A DNA stretch of 64,000 bases from NCBI GenBank assembly GCA_002917075.1, contig NTMA01000028.1, forward strand, positions 369,873 through 433,872. The letters run 5' to 3'. The stretch comes from Hawksworthiomyces lignivorus. Its lineage: Eukaryota; Ascomycota; Sordariomycetes; Ophiostomatales; Ophiostomataceae. The position numbers and the translations under genes were made by a program. The notes beneath the pieces are model-generated. The model did no database searches. It saw only the letters and a list, made by a program, of their open reading frames with translations, and was not told the DNA's origin. Below are positions 1-10,764 of the stretch, piece after piece; the stretch's first letter is position 1; each line of letters begins with the position of its first letter.

Positions 1-1
1 T

Positions 2-235
2 TTACTCCCTGACTTACCAGTACTTCAACAGCTGTGGCTCGTCACTGCTGAGGCGCTTATTCTTCAGCGAAAGATTGTTGATAGACCTGCAGATATACGG
101 CGAAACGGTCAGGTCATGCTAGAACTGATCCGCGAAGACGGTATTGCCGAAGAGGATGACTGGTGGTACGGTCAAGGATCTAATGATTCTGTCCGACCGC
201 CGCTGGATTCTATCGAAGAGGATGTCTCCGAATAG
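2..235 (+). CDS. 3' end of an unidentified protein-coding gene (partial)
   Basis: An open frame runs from base 2, with no stop before the TAG at 233-235, giving the last 77 residues of a protein that begins outside the window. The reading is Leu-rich at first (LPDLPVLQQLWLVTAEALIL) and then acidic, with the segment MLELIREDGIAEEDDWWYGQ and a tail ending EEDVSE. Codon use and the acidic, stop-free end look like a genuine C-terminus. I do not recognise the family and assign no function. An alternative reading that starts at 144 in another frame has no such character and is ignored. Confidence 0.6.
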   Translation, partial: LLPDLPVLQQLWLVTAEALILQRKIVDRPADIRRNGQVMLELIREDGIAEEDDWWYGQGSNDSVRPPLDSIEEDVSE

Positions 236-1625
236 ATCCTTATATGGATATCGCAATGTTCCCAGCCGTCTCATCCAACGCAAGGTTCCTGATTACACTC
301 CTCACATTCTATACTTACGATTTTGTTGCATTTCGTTCTACGGACATTACCACCCATTCGCATAATTTTCTCATGCAAACACACTTTTCTTTTGTTCTAT
401 TTTTTTAAAGCATTTGCAGGCGTTTCTGCGTGATGGGAACCTAAGCCCACTGACCTTTTCCAAATTCTTATATGTGCAGCGGTCAGCCCGGGGTCTTTTG
501 TAATTCTCTGGGCTATTCATCCTCTAGTTTCTTCTATGTGCTTTATGGCGTTTGATCTGAGAGACAAACTATTACCTTAAAGTTCGCCTTTCGTGATCTC
601 TTTCGGACATATTTACAATGATAGATTTTGGGTTATTATTTTGGGATTTTAAGGAGAGCAAGTGGCAGACGAAGGGGCGATTGGTCACAGATAGGCATGG
701 AATTGGAATCTGGCGTTGTCTCTGGCCCTCAATTGAGCTCCAAGACTAATCTTGGGTGGCACTTTGTATTGTTGCTTTGCTGTATTTTATATAATGGACT
801 AAAATCCGCCTTCACGGATCATTTGACTGATTGCACTTCGCCCGTGGAGAAGGAAGATCTAAAGATGCCAAATATGTATCTCTGTGGCCGATTTATTAAC
901 GTAGTCAGCACGAGAAAGTTAGAAAGGTTTTGTTTATAACATGCATAGTATGCAGCACAAGACTACATCGTAAGCATTACTTAATTATGAACAACTGGGA
1001 TTATTTTTGCCTCGTGAAAACAACATAGGATTACCAATCAGATTGACGCCTACCCACTACTCCAGCCACTACGCTACACTGGAAAGTAGTTAAAATTAAA
1101 GCAGGACATTCACAGCTTCTATATATTTACAGCCGCCAACGCTTATTCGAGCTGCTGCCGGTCTTAAAAGACTTGTCACGTTTGCCTTTTCTGTTTCATT
1201 TTTCATTTCAGCTTCTCTATGGTGGTTTAAATTTCGCATGTACGTCAATAGCTAACCTAAAATTTTTAACATGAATATGGAAGGGTAATTAGCGAATCTT
1301 TGCGAATCTTTCTCATCACGTCATCAATAGTTATCTCGCATATCGTGGCGTCAGTCATAAATATACAGCATCGATGTGACAAAGCAAAAATGAAATAAAA
1401 GCGAAGAAAAGATATGGATGGTGTGGCTTGGATAAACGTGACCTGGACGAGTACGGAACATAGTGAATGAGTGAGAATTGTGGATGCGGCGTAATGGGAA
1501 TAAAGACCCAAGGCTAAGTAAGAAAGAACAAAAATAGGCCCATTGTAAAACATCTAGAAGGGTATAGGCGGAAAATGTGGCCTTGAAGAGGATAAGCAGA
1601 CTGGATTTGACTACATCTGCACAGT
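236..1625. other. Intergenic region between convergent genes
   Basis: This stretch lies between the 3' end of the partial gene at the left edge and the 3' end of the AT-hook gene on the opposite strand. Only short open frames without coding character are present. It probably holds both 3' untranslated regions. No RNA gene or repeat was recognised. Confidence 0.6.
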
Positions 1626-4600
1626 TTATCGATGGATCCCATAGTACCGGTCCCGCAGATTGTTATTGCTCATGTTTGAATTGAATGAGTTGACAGACGA
1701 AGCAGATCCAAACCCTCCAGAGCCAGATGTCGGCCTCGTTATATTTCCACTAAGGTTATACGATGTCGTACCGCCTAGGCTCAGACCACTATCGCCAGTG
1801 GCATCAAGGCTGATGTTATCGAAGAGGGATTGATTGTCAAAACTGTGAAAGTTCTGCATGTTCTGCGTTGTACTGGCAACATTCGACACATTCGACACCC
1901 TGTGTGAAGGTTGCGGTCGCGACGTTCTGAATGAAGGAGACCCGCGATGGTCTAAGGAATGAGATGTGGTTGTAGGTGTACCGTAAGTGTTCCCTAGTGA
2001 TGGCGATGTCTGAGTTGGGTTGGTGCGGCGAGGCTGCCCATAAGCTGAAGAATTAAAGCCTATTGTCCCGACAGATGGATTTGCAATATAGGCATTGGGC
2101 GTTGCTCGTACACCTGTGGCAGTTGCATCAAACTGCGAAGACGCATGGGCACTGTCTTGGGCTAGTAAGCTAGGAGAGTTTGAGACCATATTCTGTGATG
2201 CATGTCTGTGCTGTGACGTGAACACTTGAGATTGTGACTGAGAGGTGTATTGCCCTCGGGACTGGTACTGTGACGCGAAGTGCTGTTTCCGCTGCTGCTG
2301 TTGCGGCTGGGGAAGAGACAGGTCAAACTGGTTCTTGCTATTAGGCGTGCTGTGTGTATAGAAAGGCCGAGGCGTTCTAGTAGACTGCGAAAGCTCTTGG
2401 GCTGCTAAAGAAGCAGATACGACAGATCCTGTTACTTGAGTTTGGTGTTCAGTAAGCGGGGAAGTAGGTGAAATCCTATGACTAGATAATTGCGCTTGTG
2501 AATGGTGTTGTTGAGGCTGCTGCGATGGCTGGCTTTGGGTTGGATGTTGCTGTTGTGGATTTTTCCGGTTGTCTTGAAGGTTCTGATGCCGAGACGTATC
2601 TGTTAGGACTAGGATCTGGTCTGTGGTATGCAGCGGCGGCGTTGTAGACATATCTTTCTGTGTTGCTAGCTGTTGGTTCTGCTGTATATGTTGACTTTGT
2701 GATGGTAGTAGTTGATGGTGTGATGAGAGATCTTGGTCAGCACTATCTTGATGTTGACTGGTTAGCGAAGCGGGGCCATCCGGTCCCAGGTGAGACGGTA
2801 GAGCCTCAAAGGCGGTCGTCGCCCCGAAGTCACCGCTGGTAGTATTTGTGCCGAGGGATGGTACTATCTGCGGATTACTCTCCAGAGACACAGTAGCGGA
2901 AGTCACACCAGTAGCATTGTTAGGATGAGAGCTGGCATCAGAAGATGCAACCTCATTAGCAGTATTCCGAGATGAACTTCTCGCTTCAGCAGATTTCTTC
3001 TGTTTCTTTAATGTCGGCATTGGGCCGGCAAGATGAAGCTCTGCAGATTGACTAGCACTATTACCTCTAACTGATGCAATTGGAACATTATTGGCGCTAG
3101 AGTATCCTGGTGTCCGGTGAACCAAAATGTCGTCCTGTTTAGAAACCTTTGGCCTCTTCCGTTTACCGCCAGTCACTATTAAGGCAGGATCAAAAGATGA
3201 TCGCGTCGATCGGGAACTAGCGACCGTATCTAACCTCACCGATGTCCTTTGAAAATGATCAAGACCAGAATCTTCTGTGCTATGATCTATTGTTGATGTA
3301 ACTGGAGCAGAACTCTCACTTTGATTCGAAGTGGCACCCGTAGGCCAACTCAGATTCGCTTTCTTTGTGGTCGCCGGGCTAGGAATCACAGGAGGAGGAA
3401 TTGGAGTAACGGTGGCAGGTGTACTAATGCCACTTCCGTTTCTCAGTAGTTCAGAGCTTCGAGGTTTTGGTCGGTTTTTTGAACCCTTTGGCCTCCCCCT
3501 CTTCTTTGCTACATCTGCGGAATCAAGATGTGAGCCAGACTCAGCTCCGGGACCAGCGCGATCCTCAACAATTATGCCTTTCTTTCTGTTTGGCGTGGAT
3601 TGGACTGTGGTGCTGATGAATTCGTTCGCTGTGTTGGCTGAAAATAGAAGACTGGGTCCAACACTCATTGGTACGTCTAAAATATTCTCTTCCACATCCA
3701 CCCAACCATCATCGTTAGCAATTCTATCATTCACAGTTAAGTGCTGGTTTGTGCCCTGCTCCTGGCTAACTGAAGACGTGATGGATGTAGCCGAAGTAAT
3801 TGCTAAAGCCTTCCGAGACTTCAGAGGCCCCTTTTTTATGCCTTTGTCTCTCCTGACCTTCGTGGCTTTGCTTCCCTTTGGCCTCCCTCTTCTTCTCTTT
3901 CCCACTGACACAGGCGTTAGCACTGTGGCCGCGGTTGTACCATGTGCATCTTCAGAGAGCGTAGCTGGTGGTTGTGACGATACGTTAACCGCAGAACCAG
4001 ACGCAGCTGTTGTTTCTGCTGGCACAGGAGTTCCTGTCCTGTTGCCTGCAGCCAGAGAAGGTACCAGAGATGTGTCACACTGTGGCATAGCCTTTATTGC
4101 ATAGGTCGTCTCGTTAGGTAATTTTGGAAATATCTCAGCGATCCAGCCTATGAAAATACTTCCAGGACCATTTGCAAGCTCACTTCTGGGAAACACACCA
4201 TCAGCTGGCGGTGCCGTACCAGGTATTCCACCGAAATAAGCTAATGCCTTGCAGACCTGGTCAACAACTGACGATGGAGAAAGACTTCGGAGAAGTGTGA
4301 GCAGACGGGCTTGTTCTTCTTTTATCTCGGTAGGTGTGAGCGGTTGGGCATTGTGCGCCACCTGGGTAGCAACCTGCGCTGCTGCCGTAGCGGCATAGTA
4401 TGAATCCCAGACATTTGGATCATCAGGTACGCGAACAAATCGTTTCATTGAAGATACTGAATAGCCACTCTGATAGGCGCGCATAGCAGCAAGTTCTGTA
4501 CTCTCGCTCGCTCGTTTTGCCAGTTCATCACGTTCGAGAGAAGATTCGTGACCACCAAGCTCCATCTGGATTACACCAAAATTGCCGTTAATGCTCGATG

Positions 4601-4784
4601 CCTGCCCCTTTAACTTCTTGGGCACTGGATCTTTTATGCGGGCATCACGATATTCAACAGTATTGGACGTGCCAGGGGTAGAAACAGCTGATTTTTCAGG
4701 AACAGACGAAACTGTAGGCATATGAGCCACGGCAGCAATGGTGGATAGTGGAGGAAGGCCCACAGTTGACTGAAAGGAAGACAT
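1626..4784 (-). CDS. Large AT-hook nuclear protein, fungal-specific, function unassigned
   Basis: A single exon encodes 1052 residues. The reading frame extends slightly upstream, but the first ATG is at 4784 (protein begins MSSFQSTVGLPPLSTIAAVA). The N-terminal 230 residues hold the most ordered-looking part, including a helical Glu/Leu-rich stretch (PTEIKEEQARLLTLLRSLSP) and a hydrophobic segment near GSIFIGWIAEIFPKLP. Two clear AT-hooks with the core RGRPKGSK lie near residues 295 and 425, each flanked by Lys/Arg. A weaker basic motif, GGKRKRPK, is near residue 540. From about 690 to 870 the chain is very rich in Gln, Ser and His, and the C-terminus is Ser/Asn/Gly-rich. AT-hooks bind the minor groove of AT-rich DNA, so a chromatin or transcription role is inferred; no enzymatic domain is visible. 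The low-complexity C-terminal half is probably disordered. Confidence 0.85.
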   Translation of the reverse strand: MSSFQSTVGLPPLSTIAAVAHMPTVSSVPEKSAVSTPGTSNTVEYRDARIKDPVPKKLKGQASSINGNFGVIQMELGGHESSLERDELAKRASESTELAAMRAYQSGYSVSSMKRFVRVPDDPNVWDSYYAATAAAQVATQVAHNAQPLTPTEIKEEQARLLTLLRSLSPSSVVDQVCKALAYFGGIPGTAPPADGVFPRSELANGPGSIFIGWIAEIFPKLPNETTYAIKAMPQCDTSLVPSLAAGNRTGTPVPAETTAASGSAVNVSSQPPATLSEDAHGTTAATVLTPVSVGKRRRGRPKGSKATKVRRDKGIKKGPLKSRKALAITSATSITSSVSQEQGTNQHLTVNDRIANDDGWVDVEENILDVPMSVGPSLLFSANTANEFISTTVQSTPNRKKGIIVEDRAGPGAESGSHLDSADVAKKRGRPKGSKNRPKPRSSELLRNGSGISTPATVTPIPPPVIPSPATTKKANLSWPTGATSNQSESSAPVTSTIDHSTEDSGLDHFQRTSVRLDTVASSRSTRSSFDPALIVTGGKRKRPKVSKQDDILVHRTPGYSSANNVPIASVRGNSASQSAELHLAGPMPTLKKQKKSAEARSSSRNTANEVASSDASSHPNNATGVTSATVSLESNPQIVPSLGTNTTSGDFGATTAFEALPSHLGPDGPASLTSQHQDSADQDLSSHHQLLPSQSQHIQQNQQLATQKDMSTTPPLHTTDQILVLTDTSRHQNLQDNRKNPQQQHPTQSQPSQQPQQHHSQAQLSSHRISPTSPLTEHQTQVTGSVVSASLAAQELSQSTRTPRPFYTHSTPNSKNQFDLSLPQPQQQQRKQHFASQYQSRGQYTSQSQSQVFTSQHRHASQNMVSNSPSLLAQDSAHASSQFDATATGVRATPNAYIANPSVGTIGFNSSAYGQPRRTNPTQTSPSLGNTYGTPTTTSHSLDHRGSPSFRTSRPQPSHRVSNVSNVASTTQNMQNFHSFDNQSLFDNISLDATGDSGLSLGGTTSYNLSGNITRPTSGSGGFGSASSVNSFNSNMSNNNLRDRYYGIHR

Positions 4785-6832
4785 TCCGTAAAGCCCAACT
4801 AAGCCACGTCCGCCCGAGATCCGCCGGTAGTAAGCCAACAATGGCGCGAGGCCCAGCTACCGAGTTTATGATTCACGACCAAAGAAAAGAATTGTATTGC
4901 GGGGATAGATTTGTCGTCCGTCATCCGCCGTCTGATTTCGTCCAGTAAATGCCCGTGTTCCCAAGCGTTTCTGCCAGCATTTGTCCCCTTGCTTCGTATC
5001 ACGACTAATTTTCGTCGCCGATTCTCGGGCAATGCTCAGAAATGTATGAAGGAGCAGCCGCCGGCATCTGTCAGACGGGAAATTCGTCAAATACAATAAA
5101 ATAGTCGCATAGTAGCGCTTCGATTAAGTTCCAGCGATAAGTAATAATAAACATGCGCTGAAGGCTTGGAGGATTAGCAATGAAGAAGCAAATAACATGA
5201 GAGAGAGCCAAGTCCCCAAGCTACCACCAAAGCAGTTTCCAAGCTGTTCATCGGCAACAGAAGGCCCATTTCAGGGTGTTGTGAAGCGAGGCGCTAGAAA
5301 CGGGGATGAGGGGCCAGCCTAGTCGAAATAAAAGAAATAGAAGGACAAACCGGTAGAGAAGTTGACCACTGAGATCAGATGAAGCACATTCAAGTTGTAG
5401 ACATGCGCTCCGCCTAACCAACGACGGACCATCGACACTCGCGACCCGCGCGCTCTGGGGATATTTACTTGTTCGGTCGTTTCATATCAATATCTTGACC
5501 GTCGGCCCATTAACGCAACGGCGAAAGTAGTTGGTAGGCGAGGGAGGGCTGTCGAAAGTTGGAAAAAGAATCCACTGAGAGATAGGGCAGGAGTAGGTTA
5601 AGAACAGGGGAAATGGGATAAACGGAATAAAGAGTGAATAAGGAATGGTTACTTCAGCGACGTTGAAAATGTGCTCCTCGTAATAGCCGGACGAGTGAGA
5701 TGAGTGCAGTTGCGTGCGACGCGGATGAGGAGGGAGAAGGTCTTCAAAATGGGCGACGTAGGTTCCTTGTAAAAATTGAAAGGAAATTTTGTGGTCACGG
5801 GATGAATGGTGATGACATTATATTTCATAAATTTTATTCCGTATATTACTTGGGTGTGCGACGAAAGGAGCGCCAATTACCAGCACCACGTATGCTTTCG
5901 CCAATAGCCGCCAAAGAGCAAAGCAATCCAAACTCTGCTTAGAGGACGCGACAGAGTATCTCGGAAAGAGGTGCTTAAAGAAAAAGAAACGGAGGGCGTG
6001 GTATAAGAGCTGCCAGCAGAAAAAGGGCAAAAGCTTTTCGCTAAGAGTTGTAAATCAACAAAGGTCCTTGGGAAGTCAACTGAAAATCAAAGTAGTTTGA
6101 GCATCAAGTCATTGCAAATGCGTGCTTTCTTAAAGAAACTGTTATACTCCGTATTCCGCATTTAAATAATAAGCCATGGCGAAGTCAAATTTGAAGTAAA
6201 CCGTACGCCTAAAATGACCCCCTATGAGTTTGGGTTTACGACGTACATCAGCTGCCCTCATCAACACCCATTAAACCTCGTTGGCGGTCCGTACAAGTAC
6301 TTCGCTAGATTAGACAAGACACTCTGACAGATGGCTGTCAGCTGTCAAATTTTTAATCATCTCCCTCCTATGTACACACATAGCTGCATCTACGTAAATC
6401 GCGAGCTGTTATCTCTATCAGGCAAACCCCACTTCGTTCCATCTATGTATATAAGCAATCCATACGTAGTACTCATACCTGAGCTGCGGAGGTAGCTAAA
6501 ATTTCACGCACCTCACATCTCAGCTATGTACAACTGCAACGCCCCCCCGGCTCTCCTTTTGGCTGTTAACATTCACTTTTCCAACGTTTACGATTCAGCC
6601 TTCGCACTAATTTCGCACGTCCTAGGCTTTATTCTTTTCAGTGTATCTTCTTACGTTTCCCACGGAGCACGTCTCTTTCTGCTTGTCTCTTCAAACCCTT
6701 GGCCTTGGCCAACCACCCAAAAACAAATCTCGGTAGCTCCGTTAAGACGCAAGATAAGCAAACCTTCGCCTCGGATACGTCACTTTTTCGAACCCATCTA
6801 TCCCATTGTTCACATACACCAAGCCAGGCATC
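4785..6832. promoter_or_regulatory. Divergent promoter region between the AT-hook gene and V-ATPase subunit C
   Basis: About 2 kb separate two genes that point away from each other, so this stretch should carry both promoters and 5' untranslated regions. It is pyrimidine-rich on the + strand just upstream of the V-ATPase start (about 6500-6830), as is common before fungal housekeeping genes. Short open frames are present, but none shows coding character or family similarity. No specific operator is claimed. Confidence 0.5.
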
Positions 6833-8341
6833 ATGTCTACTTCTTCTAAATATGCGATTGTCTCACTTCCACTCCGCATCTTCGAGTCTGGGGACCAAGA
6901 CAGTGCCTTGTCCTCTCTCCGCGCGACTGTGTCCTCAGACAATGGCTCTGTGCAACGATTTCCCATTCCTGAGTTCAAAATTGGCACACTCGATGCTCTG
7001 GTGCAACAGGCCGACGATCTTGCCAAGCTAGACAGTGGCTGTGAAGGCGTGGTATCACGAGTGGCTGATTCTCTGAGATCGATTCTCGATAACGACGAAG
7101 AGAAAGCAGCGCAACAGAAAATTGTCAATGATAGTGAGGACTACAACATCAATCTTTCTGACTCTGCTTTTCTTTCTAGTGGTCTCTTATTATGGCTAAC
7201 ACTCAGCTGGTGTAGAGCCCACCGAGCATTATCTCCAGACTTTCTCTTGGAACAAAGTCCGCTATCGAGTAGATCGGCCTCTTGGCGAGATTATCGATAC
7301 GCTGCAAAAGGTCGGTCGCGCATGCTGGGGAGAGATAGCAACAGAAAGCCGGCTCTAGCAGATGCTAATCGACCCTGTAGGAGCTTGTCAATATTGACAA
7401 CGACGTCAAAGGAAAATTCAACCAGTACAACTCAGTGAAGTCCAACCTTGCCGCCCTTCAAAGAAAGCAGACGTACGTATCTCATTTCTATTTTTTTTTC
7501 TTATGTGCCATTATGTTGCTGTTATTCTTGGTTGACAGAAGGGCCAGGGGCAATCTCACGACAAAATCTCTCACGCCCATTGTCAATTCCTCGCTGCTTG
7601 TACAAGACTCAGAATACCTGGAAACTCATCTCGTTGTTGTCCCATCTGGTTCGCGAAAAGAGTTTCTGCGAGAATATGAAACCTTGGCTCCAATGGTAGT
7701 TCCTCGCTCAGCCATCCAAGTAGCCCAAGATGACGAGTTCACTCTCTTCGCTGTGACGACATTTAAAAAGCACAGTACGGAATTTTTGCAAAAATGCCGT
7801 GAGCAAAAATGGACCCCGCGCCAGTATAAATTCGTCGAGGGCGGCAAGGAAGAGGAGCAGCGCGAGCTAGACCGGGTAGCCAAGGAGGAGAGGAAGGTGT
7901 GGGGAGAAGCATTGCGGCTGGCGCGCACTGGTTGGAGCGAGAGCGTCATGGTATGGATGCATGTGTTGACGTTGCGTGTGTTTGTTGAGACTGTACTTCG
8001 CTACGGCTTGCCGTTGGAGTTCATCTGTGTGTTGATCAAGGTAAGGCATAACATTGTTCTTTCATTTTCATTTCGCAGAACGTTGCAGAAGCGTGTTAAG
8101 CGTACTAATCGGAGGCATTCGGTTTATAACACAGACTTCACCCAAGACGGCCAAAAAAATAAAAACATCACTTGATGCAGCCTACTCATATCTTGGTGGC
8201 AATGCATTTGGCAGGGATAAGAAAGGAAACATAACAAAGGACGATGCTATTCTGGCTTCCGAGATGGCAGCTGCAGGCGTCAATTTCGGTGAAGGGAGTG
8301 AGTATATGGCTTATGTGTATTATGAGTTCGAATTCCCTTGA
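6833..8341 (+). CDS. vma5: V-type proton ATPase subunit C (Vma5)
   Basis: Five-exon model: 6833-7133, 7216-7310, 7381-7472, 7548-8040 and 8135-8341, giving 395 residues; the family is usually about 390. Subunit C bridges the peripheral stators and V1 of the vacuolar H+-ATPase and governs reversible V1-V0 assembly. Recognisable family blocks run in order through all exons: FPIPEFKIGTLDALVQQADD (exon 1), FSWNKVRYR and PLGEIIDTLQK (exon 2), QYNSVKSNLAALQRKQT (exon 3), VQDSEYLETHLVVVP, MVVPRSA, DEFTLFAVTTFKKH and GWSESVMVWMHVLTLRVFVE (exon 4), then GNAFGRDKKGNITKDDA and the C-terminal AYVYYEFEF (exon 5). Introns 1 and 4 show CTAAC/TACTAAT branch points. Exon 4 could begin at 7539, 7542 or 7548, all in frame. 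I chose 7548 because it restores the usual T-G-N-L junction. It is convergent with the MET14-type gene downstream. Confidence 0.95.
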
Positions 8342-8768
8342 AGCTAGCACCGTATTTCCTTGTCCGTGTTTTCGATTTGCCCCTTTTTGCGCTTTATATA
8401 TACATATATATATCTGTCATGGCGAAGGATGCCTGACACAGTAAGGAATCATGTAATCTTGCATATATTTTATTTTAACTCTGGTTTACATATACAACAC
8501 GGCTGTGGGCTGTGAATCATATGTTCAATGGTGCAATTTAACCCGGTGTGTAGTCGCGCAGTTGGCTTGTCCCCTTTCTCCCAAATTTCTGTTTATTTTC
8601 GTCGCCAGTCCATTTCACTAATCAAGTGTTGGTTCTTGGCTTCTCTTAGTCCCACGTCTGGGGATATTCAGCACTCTTGTCTCGTTATATATATGTGTGT
8701 GTGTCTCTATAGTTCTATCAACACATGGGCTTTCACTTTGTCTTGCCATTCTCCTTTTCGATGCTTTT
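8342..8768. other. Convergent intergenic region (3' UTRs)
   Basis: This is the 427-bp gap between the convergent V-ATPase C and APS kinase genes. It includes a TA-rich microsatellite-like stretch near 8398-8412 and a short GT run near 8696-8704. No gene was seen. Confidence 0.6.
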
Positions 8769-9521
8769 TCAAGAAGCCGGAACAAGGCCTTTCTCCCGAA
8801 GATAGGTCAGAATCTGCGCTACACATTCTTCCACAGACTTTTCGTGTGTCCGTATGACGATCTCGGGCGCTAGCGGCGCCTCATAAGGTGCTGAGATGCC
8901 AGTAAATTCATTAATCTCACCTGCCCGTGCCTTCTTGTACAAACCCTTGGGGTCACGCTGTTCTGCCACCTCGATCGGAATGTCAACATAGACCTCAATA
9001 AATTCCAGTGATTCTTCTCCGGACTGGCTGGCTTGCGAGTGAAGGTCACGGGCTATTTGGCGATCCGCTCGGTAAGGCGATATGAAAGATGTGATTGCAA
9101 TCGTTGACGAGTCAGCAAATAACTTAGCAACCTCAGCTATGCGTCGAATGTTCTCATTGCGGTCCTTCTCTGAGAACCCAAGATCTTTGTTCAAGCCGAA
9201 CCGAACATTGTCGCCATCCAAGCGATAGGCAGCAAGTTTCAAGTGTAGTAGATGCTGTTCTAGAGCTGTTGCAACCGTCGATTTGCCGGATGCTGACAGC
9301 CCGGTGAACCAAATAGTGAAGCCTTTCTGACCACGAAATTGGTTGCGCTCGTGGCGTGTCAGACCGGTGTGCCAAGTGATGTTTCTTTGGATCTGTCAGC
9401 ATCATCTTCGTCGTCTCGTTTATTTTTTTCTCATGGCTTCATTTCTAGTAGCCACAAGTTTCTCTTGGATTTCTCTTTTTCCATATTCCCGTCCTGTCTG
9501 GATTTTCACATACGTAGCCAT
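8769..9521 (-). CDS. met14: Adenylylsulfate (APS) kinase, sulfate assimilation
   Basis: Two-exon model: an 8-nt first coding exon (9521-9514) and a main exon (9384-8769), 207 residues. The enzyme phosphorylates adenosine 5'-phosphosulfate with ATP to give PAPS, the second step of cytosolic sulfate assimilation. The P-loop GLSASGKST is at residues 31-39. It is followed by the APS-site block [35 protein letters not shown], the segment [10 protein letters not shown], then [20 protein letters not shown] and [16 protein letters not shown]. All are family hallmarks, and the length fits the stand-alone kinase rather than the ATP-sulfurylase fusion. The tiny exon 1 (M-A-T) joins through GTATGT to an AAG acceptor and restores the conserved start MATNITWH. 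Without this splice the protein would lack its P-loop start. Confidence is high for identity and good for the splice. Confidence 0.94.
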
Positions 9522-10344
9522 GGTTGTTTATCACGAGTTACTGTCTTTCTTTTGCAGACAATAGATTGGTAGAAGAGAGAATCAGCGTTCCCAGCAATAC
9601 CAATCTCCCCCTCTCCAAAAAAAAAAAAAAAAAAAAAGGGGGAATAAATTAAAAAATTAAAAATTAAAAATTAAGAGAGAGGAGGGGGAGGAACAATGAA
9701 ATCAAGTCCGATAATCGAACATTTGGTGGGGTTTAGGTAAAGCATGTAAGATATTATTAAGGGCGCTTCATCATTCACTACACCAAAAAGGTACTTCAAG
9801 TGTGGTATAAAAGCAGGGCATTAATGCATGCACCGCCCTTTTTTAATACGCGGAGGCACCGCCTTCTCCTTGTACAATAGTATATTCTAATTAGCGTACT
9901 CTAGCAGCATTATTACCTACGTACCTAGGTACTCAGAGACTAAAAATGACGAACTTGTACACAACATTCTGGCTACCAGTAGGCAACCTTATGTTCACTA
10001 TTTTTAAGCCAAAATCTCACAAGAAGACAGCTTTATACCGACCAATTTCCATATTTGGCGGCACCTTCTTGACAGTACAGTAGGGTCACTGGTTTTCTAG
10101 AGCCAAAGCAAGCGAGTAGAAGTCATCACAGGTTCGATCAAACATATACCCTACTACTTACTTGGATTGGTTGAGAACCGCCTCGCAAGTGCAGTAACTG
10201 CGGCCAACCAAGGCATAATAAAATGGACTGTAAAAGAAAATAGACACGCGAAATAGAGTAGATGTATATGTAGCTTAGTCATGTTATTGCCGCGAGCCTC
10301 AAAAAACTTTTGCCTGGTCCAGCCTTTTTCTGTATGTCACCTTC
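9522..10344. other. Intergenic region with a poly(A)/AT-rich low-complexity tract
   Basis: This stretch holds the promoter side of the APS kinase gene and the 3' side of the small GPI-protein gene. At about 9617-9690 there is a run of roughly twenty A residues followed by GGGGG and AATTAAAAATTAAAAATTAA-like repeats, then a purine-only stretch. No coding sequence was recognised. Confidence 0.6.
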
Positions 10345-10764
10345 TCATATAAAGATCGTAAACAGAACGCCCAGGCTGGCAACAGTCACAATATTTCCCA
10401 CACTCGGGCCAAACAAGTGTTCGGCACCATTGACCGTTGTCAACCCACTTGTAGATGTCGACGTTGCCACCGATGTCGTAAGGGTCGCAGTTTTCTTAGT
10501 ACCTCCTGTGTTTGTTGTCGTCTCAGTGGAGTTATCCTTGCCAAAGTTCGAACCGCTACCCGTGCCGTTGTGAACTGTCGTGGAAGTGGTTTTGCTAATT
10601 TCTCCCGTCTTTGTAGACGTGCCCCTTGTTTTTGTTTTCGTTTCTGGGGAGCTCGAATCCTTTCGGTTCTTCGTTAGCTTATATATGTCTGACTCTCGTA
10701 CCGCTGGCAAATTTACCTGAGCAACTGCGACGGCAGCAAGCGCCAAGATTGTTGAAAACTTCAT
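10345..10764 (-). CDS. Small secreted Ser/Thr-rich protein, probable GPI anchor
   Basis: A single exon encodes 139 residues, with the start ATG at 10764. Residues 1-16 form a signal peptide (MKFSTILALAAVAVAQ) with a likely cleavage after Ala-Gln. The middle is a hydrophilic domain extremely rich in Thr, Ser, Lys and Gly (for example KDSSSPETKTKTRGTSTKTG), with sequons NGT and NST, so dense O-glycosylation is expected. The C-terminus has a small-residue stretch, then a terminal hydrophobic segment (VGNIVTVASLGVLFTIFI), the layout of a GPI-attachment signal. A cell-wall or plasma-membrane surface protein is inferred; no specific family was recognised. It lies alone between large intergenic regions. 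Confidence 0.8.
   Translation of the reverse strand: MKFSTILALAAVAVAQVNLPAVRESDIYKLTKNRKDSSSPETKTKTRGTSTKTGEISKTTSTTVHNGTGSGSNFGKDNSTETTTNTGGTKKTATLTTSVATSTSTSGLTTVNGAEHLFGPSVGNIVTVASLGVLFTIFI

Noticed and set aside
3331..4104. A 257-codon + strand frame inside the AT-hook gene
   Set aside because: It is the antisense shadow of the Ser/Thr/Pro-rich coding region.
10125..10140. GGTTCGATCAAAC resembling a tRNA B-box
   Set aside because: No matching A-box, acceptor stem or cloverleaf could be found around it.
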